Shown in pieces: positions 33,992 to 42,430 of a stretch of DNA of 57,642 nucleotides. Below the pieces are notes generated by a model that searched no databases, was not told the origin of the DNA, and was given only the letters and a program-made list of their open reading frames with translations. The translations under genes were made by a program, and so were the position numbers. The DNA lies in the NCBI GenBank assembly GCA_020846535.1, contig JADLDR010000095.1, forward strand, positions 1 through 57,642, written 5' to 3'. Source of the stretch: Armatimonadota bacterium. Lineage in GTDB: Bacteria; Armatimonadota; JADLDR01. The first letter of the stretch is position 1. Every line of letters begins with the position of its first letter.

Positions 33992-35395
33992 CTATAGAAC
34001 CGGCATGTCGGGCGGGTAATAGCCGGGCATTGAGCGGGAGGCGTTCATTCCCTCCATCTCGGGGGCAGGGGTTGTGGTGGTCTGCCACGGCTGGCCGCAC
34101 CGGGCTGAGATCATGGCCCACTCGCCGGCGGTCAGGTTGCCGTGGTGGTGGTAGAGGAACCGCTTCAGCCCGGCCCTCCCGGCGGCCTCCAGCATCCTGT
34201 CCAGATCGCAGGCGGTGAAGGGATCGCCGTCATGGGGCTTGCGCCCGGCGTCCACCCAGGGGCATACCCGGTCCGGGTCGCCCACGGCGGCCAGAATGCG
34301 GATAGTTTCATGGAAGACGATCCGGTCGAAGAACTCCTGCGGGAATCCCCGGTCGAAATCAGCCAGGCCGGTGACCCCGGGCAGTTCCAGCCCGAAGAGC
34401 GCCGTCACGAACCGCAGCGCCCCTGCCTGGCTCAGGCCGGGGTTCCACTCGGTCAGGGTTTGAACGTACCGGGCGACCGTCCCGTAGAGGCCGTCGAAGC
34501 CGCGGTGCCAGAAGTAGTGCTTAGTGAGCAGCACATCCAGGACATCGGCCAGGCGCACAGCGTCATAGCCGCACAGAGGAGCAAAGGCGCAGGTGCGCGG
34601 ACCGGCGGCCAGCCGGATCGGACGCCGGGCATGGACATCGATCAACTCTCTCATGCGGCGGTAGGTTTCGGTCACGGACTCGATGCGGAAGGAGAGCCAC
34701 TCGGCAAGGCCGGGATCGGCCCCCAGAAGGCCGAAAGCGCCCATGAAGCCGCCGTCCCAGGCAAGAATCTGCCGGTCGGTCAGCCGGTGAAGCCTGTCAT
34801 AGAGCCGGTCTTTGGCCTCCATCATGCGGGGGTAATCGTATCCGAGCCGTTCGGCCCCTTCGGCCACCTCCGGGGGAAGGTCTTTGAAGATGGAGGAACG
34901 CCCGTTCTGGTGGAAGGGCGCGATCTCGTAGCCCCACTCCGGCCCGTCCAGAACGGCCCCGTCGGCCATGGGATACTGCTCCATGCAGTCCACCAGGCGG
35001 GCGGCGCAGGCGGCCCGGGTCCGGTCGTCCGTCAGCATCGGGCCGCCTCCCGGCCCGGCCCCGTAATGAGGACAGAAGAGCCAGACCGACCAGCCGCGCC
35101 CTTTCGCCGCCTCCAGCATCTCTTTGAGCCGCGCCTGCTTGCTCTCCACAGCGGACTCTTCGCCCCTGCCGTCCGGCTCCCGCCACCAGAGCGATGACCC
35201 GCCCGGGGACGGAGGCTCCAGCCCGAACCGGCGGTAGACTTCCGGGTTTGTATCGAAGGTGTATGTTTTGTCTGCGAAGGTCATCGGGCCGATCACCAGG
35301 CCGTCCGCTCCGCCCTCTTCCCAGGCCGGAAAGAACCGTTCGTAATCTTCCATCACCGGCTCCAGGTGACGCATGACATCCATCCAGAATCGCAT
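33992..35395 (-). CDS. TIM-barrel protein of unknown function, glycoside hydrolase-like
   Basis: A 467-residue soluble protein, no family named with confidence. The N-terminal half has ADGLVIGPMTFADKTYTFDTN and GWSVWLFCPHYGAGPGGG. DGAVLDGPEWGYEI holds an Asp/Glu pair that could be catalytic. The C-terminal half has TKHYFWHRGFDGLYGT and RFLYHHHGNLTAGEW, the latter common at the end of secreted or cytosolic GH-like barrels of Planctomycetes/Armatimonadota. The start at 35395 follows GGGGAGG. The same frame stays open upstream to 36415 but there it runs antisense to the next gene. It is divergent from the CBM-containing protein. Confidence 0.7.
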   Translation of the reverse strand: MRFWMDVMRHLEPVMEDYERFFPAWEEGGADGLVIGPMTFADKTYTFDTNPEVYRRFGLEPPSPGGSSLWWREPDGRGEESAVESKQARLKEMLEAAKGRGWSVWLFCPHYGAGPGGGPMLTDDRTRAACAARLVDCMEQYPMADGAVLDGPEWGYEIAPFHQNGRSSIFKDLPPEVAEGAERLGYDYPRMMEAKDRLYDRLHRLTDRQILAWDGGFMGAFGLLGADPGLAEWLSFRIESVTETYRRMRELIDVHARRPIRLAAGPRTCAFAPLCGYDAVRLADVLDVLLTKHYFWHRGFDGLYGTVARYVQTLTEWNPGLSQAGALRFVTALFGLELPGVTGLADFDRGFPQEFFDRIVFHETIRILAAVGDPDRVCPWVDAGRKPHDGDPFTACDLDRMLEAAGRAGLKRFLYHHHGNLTAGEWAMISARCGQPWQTTTTPAPEMEGMNASRSMPGYYPPDMPVL

Positions 35396-35620
35396 GGCGG
35401 TTTCCTCCCCGATCCGTTTTGATAAGCATTGCCATTCGCCGCCCGCCCGCGCATTCCTGCGAACCGAAACAGGCAGGAATCGCGCGGAGAATGGCGAACA
35501 GAACGTCGTTGCCAGTCCGGCATTATTATCTTCCCGACGATCCAGGCGGCGGACGGTATCCGGCAAGGACGGGGCCGGTTCTTCCTGCGGATATCCCCGC
35601 CTATGAAAGGCAGGTTTCGT

Positions 35621-37309
35621 ATGTTTTTTTCTTGTTTCAGGTTCAGGCGATGGGCGGTCGCGCTGGCGGTCGCTCTGCTGCTGGGTGCGACCTGGGCCGC
35701 TCCGAAGAAGGCTGCCCGCTCGAAAGCGCCCGGGGCCGAGGCGAGCATGCAAAAGCGGTGGCTCTTCGTCTGGCGCGACATGAGCAACCCGCAGGAGGTG
35801 GGCCGCATGATCGCCCGCTTCCCCCGCGCCCGCGCCGCCGGTTATAACGGGGTCGCCTTCTCCTACAATATCCCTGAAGCGAAAGCGGCGGAGCTGCGGC
35901 AGGCCGCCCGAAAACATAAATTGGATATCATCGCCATCCTGATGGGCAATCCCCATGACCACAACTATGTCGAGGGCGTGCTTTCCAAGAACGCTCTCTT
36001 TGTCGCCCAGGGCGGAACCGCCAAGCACCGCCCCGACAACCCTACCCGGGTCGTCAACGGCGATTTCGAGGCCGTATCGGGGAACCGCTTCCAGGGATGG
36101 ACGTTCCAGGACGATGAAGGGGTGACGACCTTTGCTGACAGCGAGGTGGCGCACGGCGGGAACTATTCGCTGCGGATGGAGAATATCGAAAAGAACCAGT
36201 ACCGGCACTGCCGGGTGGCCCAGCCGATCAAGCTCCAGCCGCACCGCCAGTATCGCATCTCCTTCTGGGTCAAAACGGAGGATATGGTTCCCGCCGACCC
36301 GGAGGTGAAAGTGCTGACCGCGGACTCCGAGCGCTCGATCAGCTTTCAGACCTTCCGCGCCGAGAAGACGCAGGACTGGACGCATATCGACCTGGTCTTC
36401 AACAGCCTGAATCACACGGACGCCATGCTCTATGCCGGGTCATGGTCTGGAAAGAACGGCAAGCTCTGGTGGGACGACCTCTCCGTGGAGGAGATCGGCC
36501 TGGTGAACGTGCTGCGCCGACCGGGCTGCCCTGTCACCGTGTTCGGGGAAAACGGGACGAGCTACACCGAAGGGCAGGACTACGAGAAAATCGTGGATCC
36601 CGAGCTGCACCCCTGGCGGGCCTATCACCAGCCCCCGGCGATCCGGCTGACCTCCGGTTCGCGCATTCAGGAAGGCGAAAGGCTGAGGGTGAGTTACTAC
36701 CACCCGATCATCGTCTATGAAGACCGGCTGACCGGCTGCGTGGCCGAGCCGAAAATCTTCGAAGAATGGCGGGACGAGGTGCAGCAGGCGAACGCTCTCC
36801 TCCGCCCGAAAGTCTTCTTCATGTCCCATGACGAGATGCGGGTTATGAACCAGTGCGCCCTCTGTCAGAGCAAAAAGATGACGCCTGGCCAGCTTCTCGC
36901 CTGGAACGTAAAAAAGGCGGCGCAGATCATCCGCGACATCCGCCCCGACGCCGAAATCTGGGTCTGGAGCGATATGTTCGACCCGATGCACAACGCGGTC
37001 GACCAATACTACGCCGTGAACGGCTCTCTGAAGGGTTCCTGGAAGGGGCTGGACAAGGATGTGGGCATCGTGAATTGGCACGGCGGCCTGATGGGGAAAA
37101 ACAGCCGCTTCTTCGCCGAAAATGGCCTCCGCCAGATCCTCTCCGGCTACTACGACGGCGATGAGGACGGCTCCGCGATCTCGCAGTGGATCGCTAAAAC
37201 CAGAGGCGTGCCGGGAATCGTGGGCGCGATGTACACTACCTGGGAAGACAAATACGACGCCATGGACACCTGGGCGCAAAAAGCCTGGGGCGGCGGGAAA
37301 GGGAAGTAG
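35621..37309 (+). CDS. Secreted TIM-barrel protein with an inserted carbohydrate-binding-like module
   Basis: A 562-residue protein with a signal peptide (RRWAVALAVALLLGATWA). A barrel start follows (LFVWRDMSNPQEVGRM, FSYNIPEAKAAELRQ). Residues about 135-290 form a jelly-roll module of the CBM4/9-like type (NGDFEAVSGNRFQGWTF, YSLRMENI, YRISFWVKTED, DWTHIDLVF, GKLWWDDLSVEEI). The barrel then resumes (VFFMSHDEMRVMNQC, AEIWVWSDMFDPMHN, GIVNWHGG, GAMYTTWEDKYD). Beta-hexosaminidase/GH20-like barrels show similar ends. The start at 35621 has AAAGGCAGG upstream, better than the ATG at 35603. Substrate unknown. Confidence 0.75.
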   Translation: MFFSCFRFRRWAVALAVALLLGATWAAPKKAARSKAPGAEASMQKRWLFVWRDMSNPQEVGRMIARFPRARAAGYNGVAFSYNIPEAKAAELRQAARKHKLDIIAILMGNPHDHNYVEGVLSKNALFVAQGGTAKHRPDNPTRVVNGDFEAVSGNRFQGWTFQDDEGVTTFADSEVAHGGNYSLRMENIEKNQYRHCRVAQPIKLQPHRQYRISFWVKTEDMVPADPEVKVLTADSERSISFQTFRAEKTQDWTHIDLVFNSLNHTDAMLYAGSWSGKNGKLWWDDLSVEEIGLVNVLRRPGCPVTVFGENGTSYTEGQDYEKIVDPELHPWRAYHQPPAIRLTSGSRIQEGERLRVSYYHPIIVYEDRLTGCVAEPKIFEEWRDEVQQANALLRPKVFFMSHDEMRVMNQCALCQSKKMTPGQLLAWNVKKAAQIIRDIRPDAEIWVWSDMFDPMHNAVDQYYAVNGSLKGSWKGLDKDVGIVNWHGGLMGKNSRFFAENGLRQILSGYYDGDEDGSAISQWIAKTRGVPGIVGAMYTTWEDKYDAMDTWAQKAWGGGKGK

Positions 37310-37605
37310 GGGGGGAAGAGTCAGCCGCCCCCTAGCGATCCAGAGAAGGGAAAACATCCTCCGCTCCTGGGGGAGGGGGGACCTCTCTCCCCTGGGATGG
37401 GTTACCTCTCTCCCCTGGCCCCTCTCCCCGAAGCGGGGAGAGGGGGGAGGCTCTGCGGTACTTGACGGCCCCGTCCACTCCCCCTTCCCGTTTCGGGAAG
37501 GGGGCCGGGGGGTTAGGTAACCATCTATCAGAGGCCCGCACCCCGCCCCGGCGGGACAGTCACCCTGATCGGGATACCTATGGGGGGAAGAGTCAGCCGC
37601 CCCCT
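37309..37605. repeat. Family A repeat copy A4 with 24-bp flanking direct repeats
   Basis: The direct repeats at 37310-37333 and 37582-37605 are identical and contain AAGAGTCAGCCGCCCCCT. They bracket A4 (37333-37581), whose terminal inverted repeats are TAGCGATCCAGAGAAGGG and ACCCTGATCGGGATACCTAT. Its interior 37397-37559 matches 28381-28544 almost base for base. It fills the gap between the CBM-containing protein and the amidohydrolase stop. Confidence 0.85.
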
Positions 37606-37630
37606 GTTGCTAAGAGGGGGCAGTTCCCCT

Positions 37631-38413
37631 CTACCACCCGTCCGGAACCGCTATGCCGCAGGTTTCCAGGAGTTCGAGCATGTTCAGGCCGATGACGCGG
37701 CGCTTGATGGCGTCGCTCACGCGGGCGAGGAGGATCGGGCCGAGGCCGCAGCCGAACTGGAGGTCGCTCATGTCCGAACCCCACATCACCCGGTCGGGCC
37801 GCAAGGAGGCCATGCCGCGCTCGAAGGATTCGTGGGCGATGGGCAGGCAGGTGCATACCCAGAGGTTTTCATAGGCCCGGACCAGTTCGGCCCGGCCCGG
37901 GTCCCAGTGGCCGCAGATGAACTGCACTTTCGGGAAAGTCTTCAGCCAGCTTTCCAGCTTCGGCCCCCAGGCATGGTTCAGGACGGGCAGGCCGCGCTCG
38001 TGCGCGAAGCCCAGAATTCGCTCGAACAGCGGGCCGTCTTCCGGGTAGCCCTGGTAGTGGGTGATCAGCTTGATGCCGACAAAGCCCAGGCCAAAGCACC
38101 GCTCCAGTTCGGGCAGAACGTCTCTTTCGAAGACCGGGTTCACCATCGTCATGCCCATGAAGCGGCCCGGAACCCGGCGGCAGGCGTCGGCGACGATATC
38201 GTTGCCGATGGTTGTTTCTCCGGTCTGAATACCGGTGAACTGGAAGACGAAGGCTCCCCGGATGTTGAGCCGATTCATCTCGGAGGCGAGCGCCTCCGGA
38301 TCCCCGTCCGGGATCACGTAATCGGCTCCTCTGCCGATGTGGGCGTGGCAGTCCAGGAGGATTTCCCCCGAAAGGCGCGCTCCGAGCAGGCATTGATCGC
38401 GCAGTGTTTTCAT
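37631..38413 (-). CDS. Amidohydrolase family (Amidohydro_2) protein
   Basis: A 260-residue TIM-barrel hydrolase with an intact metal site: LLDCHAHIG (HxH), VLNHAWG, FICGHWDPG and MWGSDMSDLQFG (final Asp). The Amidohydro_2 group includes decarboxylases and lactonases acting on aromatic or sugar-derived acids. Its ATG overlaps the TAA of the preceding gene by one base, with GGAGGAGG inside that gene's end. The two are translationally coupled and probably made in equal amounts. Confidence 0.87.
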   Translation of the reverse strand: MKTLRDQCLLGARLSGEILLDCHAHIGRGADYVIPDGDPEALASEMNRLNIRGAFVFQFTGIQTGETTIGNDIVADACRRVPGRFMGMTMVNPVFERDVLPELERCFGLGFVGIKLITHYQGYPEDGPLFERILGFAHERGLPVLNHAWGPKLESWLKTFPKVQFICGHWDPGRAELVRAYENLWVCTCLPIAHESFERGMASLRPDRVMWGSDMSDLQFGCGLGPILLARVSDAIKRRVIGLNMLELLETCGIAVPDGW

Positions 38414-39228
38414 TACGCCTCCTCCATCATCCGCCGGAGATTGCCGCCGAGGATCATGGCCCTGTCCGTAGCGGGAAGATCGGCCATGGTCACCATCCCC
38501 AGGGCCAGCCCCGCGCTGCGCCAGGGGGTGCGGCTGCCATAGACCAGCCGACCGGCCCCCCAGTGCCGGGCCACGAACTCCAACGACTTCCAGTTCCACA
38601 TCCCCGATGTTTCCAGGTGCAGGTTGGGGCAGTCGTCCATGACGCCGGGGAAGATGCGGTTGCCGCCCCGGAGCCGGTATTCGCAGAGGATGACCGGCAG
38701 GCGGGGGTGGGCGGTCAGGAGATAGCGAAGCGCCTCCCAGTCGGTATCGTCCGCGCCTCCTGCGGGGTCGGCCCCGAAATCAAGGAAGAGGGGAAGGCCC
38801 CTGCTCTCCAGAGGCGCGAACGTCCCGGCCTGCACGTACTCCCGCAAACAGAGGTCCAGCCCCGGCGGGTACGCCCCGAAGCGGGGGAAGACCGCGAAAC
38901 AGCGCACCCCCTGGCGGAACGCCTCCTCGATGTAGCCTTCGAAGTCCTCGTATTCGCGGGAAGCCCGGGAAAAGAGCGCCCAGCAGGCCCTCAGACGCGG
39001 ACGGCCCGCGATGGCGGCCATCAGGGCGGCGTTTCCGTCCACCGGGTGGGCCTGCCGGACCATGTTGTGGCACACCACCGCCTCTGAGATGCCATTATGC
39101 TCCATTTCCTCCAGGAGCGATTCGGCGGTGTGGCCGTAAAAGTCCGGGTTGACCGGGTGCTTTCCTTTGCCCAGGTAGCAGAGGGCGTCCATAATGGCGG
39201 GCGGCGAATCGAAAGGCTCTGCTTGCAT
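38413..39228 (-). CDS. Amidohydrolase-fold protein lacking the metal ligands
   Basis: A 271-residue homologue of the next gene's fold. The strand that normally carries D-x-H-x-H reads IMDALCYLG, so both histidines are replaced (Leu, Tyr). The terminal GSD motif reads YGSRTPW, so the catalytic Asp is Arg. Other segments (CHNMVRQAHPVDGN, LPLFLDFGADP, LETSGMWNWKSLE) keep the barrel. It is likely an inactive or non-metal partner of the coupled active enzyme. AAGGAGG precedes the ATG, and the aminotransferase gene ends 14 bp upstream. Confidence 0.78.
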   Translation of the reverse strand: MQAEPFDSPPAIMDALCYLGKGKHPVNPDFYGHTAESLLEEMEHNGISEAVVCHNMVRQAHPVDGNAALMAAIAGRPRLRACWALFSRASREYEDFEGYIEEAFRQGVRCFAVFPRFGAYPPGLDLCLREYVQAGTFAPLESRGLPLFLDFGADPAGGADDTDWEALRYLLTAHPRLPVILCEYRLRGGNRIFPGVMDDCPNLHLETSGMWNWKSLEFVARHWGAGRLVYGSRTPWRSAGLALGMVTMADLPATDRAMILGGNLRRMMEEA

Positions 39229-39242
39229 GTCGGTTGCCTCCT

Positions 39243-40616
39243 TCAGACGGCGGGCGGCCATCCGGTCCGGTCGGACTCGCGCTCGAAGAATGCGCCCAGC
39301 ACCTTGTTGACGCCGGAGGCGATCCGGTCGCAGTCGCCCTCCGTCCACCACTGGTTGACCGCGATGAAGACGGCGCGGCCCAGAAGATCGAGGGCCCTGG
39401 GGCACATATCGGGCGAGTAGTTCTGGCCCAACCCGGCGTTTTTCTCGCATGTCCAGGGGCAGCCGTCCGGGGTCGCGCTCTTGCGCTCCAGGATATGCTG
39501 CCAGTAGGCATAGATATGCCAGTCGCGGGCGGTCTTCCCGCCCCGGGTTCCGGCCCCGATGCCTTCGGCGCTCAGGGCGTCCGCGGTGGCCTGAGCCGAG
39601 GCGGCGTCGGGCGCGAAGTAGATCAGATTGTAGCCGACCTCGCCCGGATCACGCACCTGCTGGGGAGTGACCCCGGCGAAACGGCCCAACTGTCCGGCGA
39701 TTCGCCGCTTGGCCTTCTGCCACCGCGCCACTTGATCGGGCATTTTACGAAGCTGTGCCAGATTGACAGCCCCTTCCAGCTCGGAGAGCTTGTAGTTGTA
39801 GCCGGCGAACAGCTCTCCCTCCTCCTGCTCCACCGCGTACCGGTCGGGCCGCCAGCAGGCCCCGGTGTCGTGGTTGTTCTGGGCGCGGATGTGGAGGTGA
39901 TGGTCCCGCGTCATGACAAGCCCCGCCTCGCCTCCGCCGGTGATCTTGTAGCTGCTGATGGAAAAACACCCCATATCGCCCAGCGTGCCCAAACGCTTGC
40001 CCATGTAGGTGGCCCCGCAGGCCTGAGCCGCATCCTCGATCACGACCAGGTTGTGGCGGCGGGCCAGCTCCAGCAGGGGCTTCATATCGGCGCAGGTGCC
40101 GATCATGTGTACGGGAACGATGGCCCGTGTTCTGGGGGTGATCTTCCGGGCCACATCCTCCGGGTCTAGGGTGAGGGATTCATCGATATCGGCGATCACA
40201 GGGATCGCCCGGGCGGTCACCACCTCGGCCACGGTCGCGAAAAAGGTGTAGGCGGGCACGATCACCTCGCACCCCGGCCCGATTCCGGCAGCCACATAGG
40301 CGGTGTTCAGGGCCGATGTGCCTGAGTTGACCGCCAGGACGTAAGGGATATCGAACATGGCGGCGGCCATCTCCTCCAGCGCCTGCACCTTCGACGGGCG
40401 CGGGTTGTAGTAGCGGGAGAGGAGAGGCGCGGTGTCCGGCTCGGAGGCGATGGCCGACCGGATGGCGGCTTTCGCCTTCTCGCTGTAGCCCCAGGCGTCT
40501 GCGAGTTCCATGAACTCCTCGACCCCGATCTTGCCCGGCCCCGTCCCCTCGACTTCGGGCAGAGCCTGCTGCCCCCCGTTGATCGCCAGGGTGTCGGCGG
40601 CAATTTTGCTCGGCAT
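39243..40616 (-). CDS. DegT/DnrJ/EryC1/StrS family aminotransferase
   Basis: A 457-residue PLP enzyme. SRYYNPRPSKVQALEEMAA and VLAVNSGTSALNTAY open the fold. IPVHMIGTCADM and VIEDAAQACGATYMGKR follow, and the internal aldimine lysine is in SISSYKITGGGEAG. The family aminates keto-sugars or acts on related substrates in secondary metabolism. AGGAGG is six bases before the ATG. It leads an operon with the two amidohydrolase-fold proteins (gaps of 14 bp and then a 1-base overlap), so the three probably act on one amino- or keto-sugar compound. Confidence 0.9.
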   Translation of the reverse strand: MPSKIAADTLAINGGQQALPEVEGTGPGKIGVEEFMELADAWGYSEKAKAAIRSAIASEPDTAPLLSRYYNPRPSKVQALEEMAAAMFDIPYVLAVNSGTSALNTAYVAAGIGPGCEVIVPAYTFFATVAEVVTARAIPVIADIDESLTLDPEDVARKITPRTRAIVPVHMIGTCADMKPLLELARRHNLVVIEDAAQACGATYMGKRLGTLGDMGCFSISSYKITGGGEAGLVMTRDHHLHIRAQNNHDTGACWRPDRYAVEQEEGELFAGYNYKLSELEGAVNLAQLRKMPDQVARWQKAKRRIAGQLGRFAGVTPQQVRDPGEVGYNLIYFAPDAASAQATADALSAEGIGAGTRGGKTARDWHIYAYWQHILERKSATPDGCPWTCEKNAGLGQNYSPDMCPRALDLLGRAVFIAVNQWWTEGDCDRIASGVNKVLGAFFERESDRTGWPPAV

Positions 40617-40680
40617 GTAATTCCTCCTGAAAAATAATGAAGTGAAAGGCATTGCGAAACGATGCGGTTTTCCGGCGGCG

Positions 40681-42042
40681 CTATCGGCGCTGCCGCGCCT
40701 CCAGCACCAGCAGCCAGTCGCTGGCCCCGGTTCCGTTATCTCCGGGCGAGGTCAGGGCCTGCGTTCCGCTGTTGGGGAAAGGGCTGCCGGGAAGATCCAC
40801 AAAGCGTCCGGTGGCGGGACTGAACCATCGGGCCGCGACCCGACTGGCCAGTTCGCCCATATTCACTGTCAGGGATCGGCCCTCGGTTCCGCCGGACGGG
40901 ATATAGGCAAGGGCTAGCGAGCCGTCTTCGGCGCGGGCGGCGGCCACGTAGTCCATTTCTCCGGGCGTGCCGAAGCCTCCGGTGACGAGGGTGTGGCTGC
41001 GGTCCGGCCTGAGGAGCCACCACTTTCTCTTCCGCAGGAAGGCAGAGAGGCGGGCGATATCCTTTGCCCCGGTCGAGTTCAGGGCGGCTTTCCAGTCGCC
41101 CGCCCTCTCCCGGAAGCTGCCGAAGTGCCACATGGGCGAATTCCCGTAAAGCTGCCCGAACGCTCCGCTGAGGAAGGGCCAGTAAGCCTGCCTCCGGATC
41201 CGTTCCGGAGCGGAGTCGTGCTCCCCTTCGTAGGCGGTTTCGGCCAGGAAATAGGGGAGGCGCGGGGATCGGCTGTCCTCAGTGTAGCACGCCGTATAGA
41301 GGTCCGGGCGATAGCTGTAGACATTGTTCATATCGAGCCAGGGCTGGTCGCCGTAGACCGAAACCGGAGGGGTTTCGGGGGCGTTATGCACTGTCATCAG
41401 GTGGTTTTTGTCCTCCTCGCGGATGCCGGCGGCCACTTCGTCCACCGTCCACCGATGTTCGGACGGCGGGGTGAAATCGCCGCCGACGATCCAGACGATA
41501 TTGGCGTGATCTCGGAACCGGCGGCCTACATACCGGCCATAGGCGCGGATTTTTTCGGGGCCGTTTTTGAGCATCTCCTGAAAGAAGCCCTCGTCCCCGC
41601 CCCCGTATCCCAGGTACGCCGGGCAGAGCAGCACCGCAAGGCCGCGCCGGGCCGCTTTCCGCACGACCTCTTCCGCATACCGGAAATAGGCTTCGTTCGG
41701 GGTGGAGAAATCGCCGGGCGCGGCGAACGGGGGCGCTCCGTCCTTTTTGGCAGGGGCCCGGGAGGAGAATTTGTGTTCGATCAGATTGATCAGCAGCATG
41801 GTAAAGCCTTTGGCCTTGCGGTCGTCCAGGTAGCGATCCGCCTCGGCAGGCGTCGGCTCGACGATCAGCGACCAGGGGGAATCCCCGATGACCGGAAACG
41901 GCGTGCCGCGCCGGTCGATCAGATATCGGCCATCGACGCTGATTTTGAGAGGAAAAACGGGCGCAGCCTCCTCTGCGCTCGCCACCGGGCCTGCCGCAGC
42001 CAGCAGCGATGCGGAGACCATCCAAACCATCGATCCATGCAT
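40681..42042 (-). CDS. Secreted DUF4038/GH140 apiosidase-like protein
   Basis: A 453-residue protein with a signal peptide (MVWMVSASLLAAAGPVASAEEA). The DUF4038 barrel has GRYLIDRRGTPFPVIGDSPW, FTMLLINLIEH, ILWVIGGD-type VWIVGGDFTPP, MNNVYSYRP and YFLAETAYEGEH, the last carrying a probable catalytic Glu. A C-terminal beta-sandwich of the collagen-binding-like kind starts near residue 360 (YVAAARAEDGSLALAYIPSGG). GH140 members release apiose from pectin, so pectin side chains are a reasonable guess. AGGAGG is ten bases from the ATG. It is separated by 64 bp from the aminotransferase gene downstream. Confidence 0.85.
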   Translation of the reverse strand: MHGSMVWMVSASLLAAAGPVASAEEAAPVFPLKISVDGRYLIDRRGTPFPVIGDSPWSLIVEPTPAEADRYLDDRKAKGFTMLLINLIEHKFSSRAPAKKDGAPPFAAPGDFSTPNEAYFRYAEEVVRKAARRGLAVLLCPAYLGYGGGDEGFFQEMLKNGPEKIRAYGRYVGRRFRDHANIVWIVGGDFTPPSEHRWTVDEVAAGIREEDKNHLMTVHNAPETPPVSVYGDQPWLDMNNVYSYRPDLYTACYTEDSRSPRLPYFLAETAYEGEHDSAPERIRRQAYWPFLSGAFGQLYGNSPMWHFGSFRERAGDWKAALNSTGAKDIARLSAFLRKRKWWLLRPDRSHTLVTGGFGTPGEMDYVAAARAEDGSLALAYIPSGGTEGRSLTVNMGELASRVAARWFSPATGRFVDLPGSPFPNSGTQALTSPGDNGTGASDWLLVLEARQRR

Positions 42043-42141
42043 AAGCGGTTTCCCTCCTGCGCCATCAGCGAAAACTCAGAACCACCCTTTCTGCTTCGAG
42101 GCAGCCGGGGGGATTCCTCCTGGCGTTTTGAAAAAGCATCG

Positions 42142-42270
42142 GAAAAGCCCCTCAGCCCCTCGGCTCCGGAGGGTTGAGAGGGTGCGTTCTTTTGGAAGCG
42201 TACTCAAAGCACCCCGAAATCTACTCCCCCACCGAAGTCTGGCGGGGCTGGGGAACGGTTGCCTTTAAGC
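42142..42270. repeat. Family B two-hairpin repeat, copy B3
   Basis: AAAAGCCCCTCAGCCCCTC opens the first, weaker hairpin. The linker GTGCGTTCTTTTGGAAGCG and AAAGCACCCCGAAATCTAC follow, then the second hairpin CCCCCACCGAAGTCTGGCGG and the end AACGGTTGCCTTTAAGCC. It lies in the 388-bp divergent gap between the GH140-like and PD40 genes. The remainder holds the promoter listed below. Confidence 0.75.
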
Positions 42271-42313
42271 CGGGGGGACGGTCGCTTTTCCCTCGCAGCC
42301 CCGTTATTTTTTC

Positions 42314-42342
42314 TTGACATTTTTCGGTGCGAAGAGTATACT
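42314..42342 (+). promoter_or_regulatory. Sigma-70-type promoter of the PD40 lipoprotein gene
   Basis: A perfect -35 TTGACA (42314-42319) is separated by exactly 17 bp from TATACT (42337-42342, five of six matches), 88 bp upstream of the ATG at 42431. It is the clearest housekeeping promoter in the window. Confidence 0.8.
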
Positions 42343-42430
42343 GGTCAAAACTGATCGGCAATGGCAGTAAGAAGACTTGTGCGGTAAGTCTCAAAGCGAC
42401 TGAATCTATCCAGCAAGGAGGAAAAAAGCG

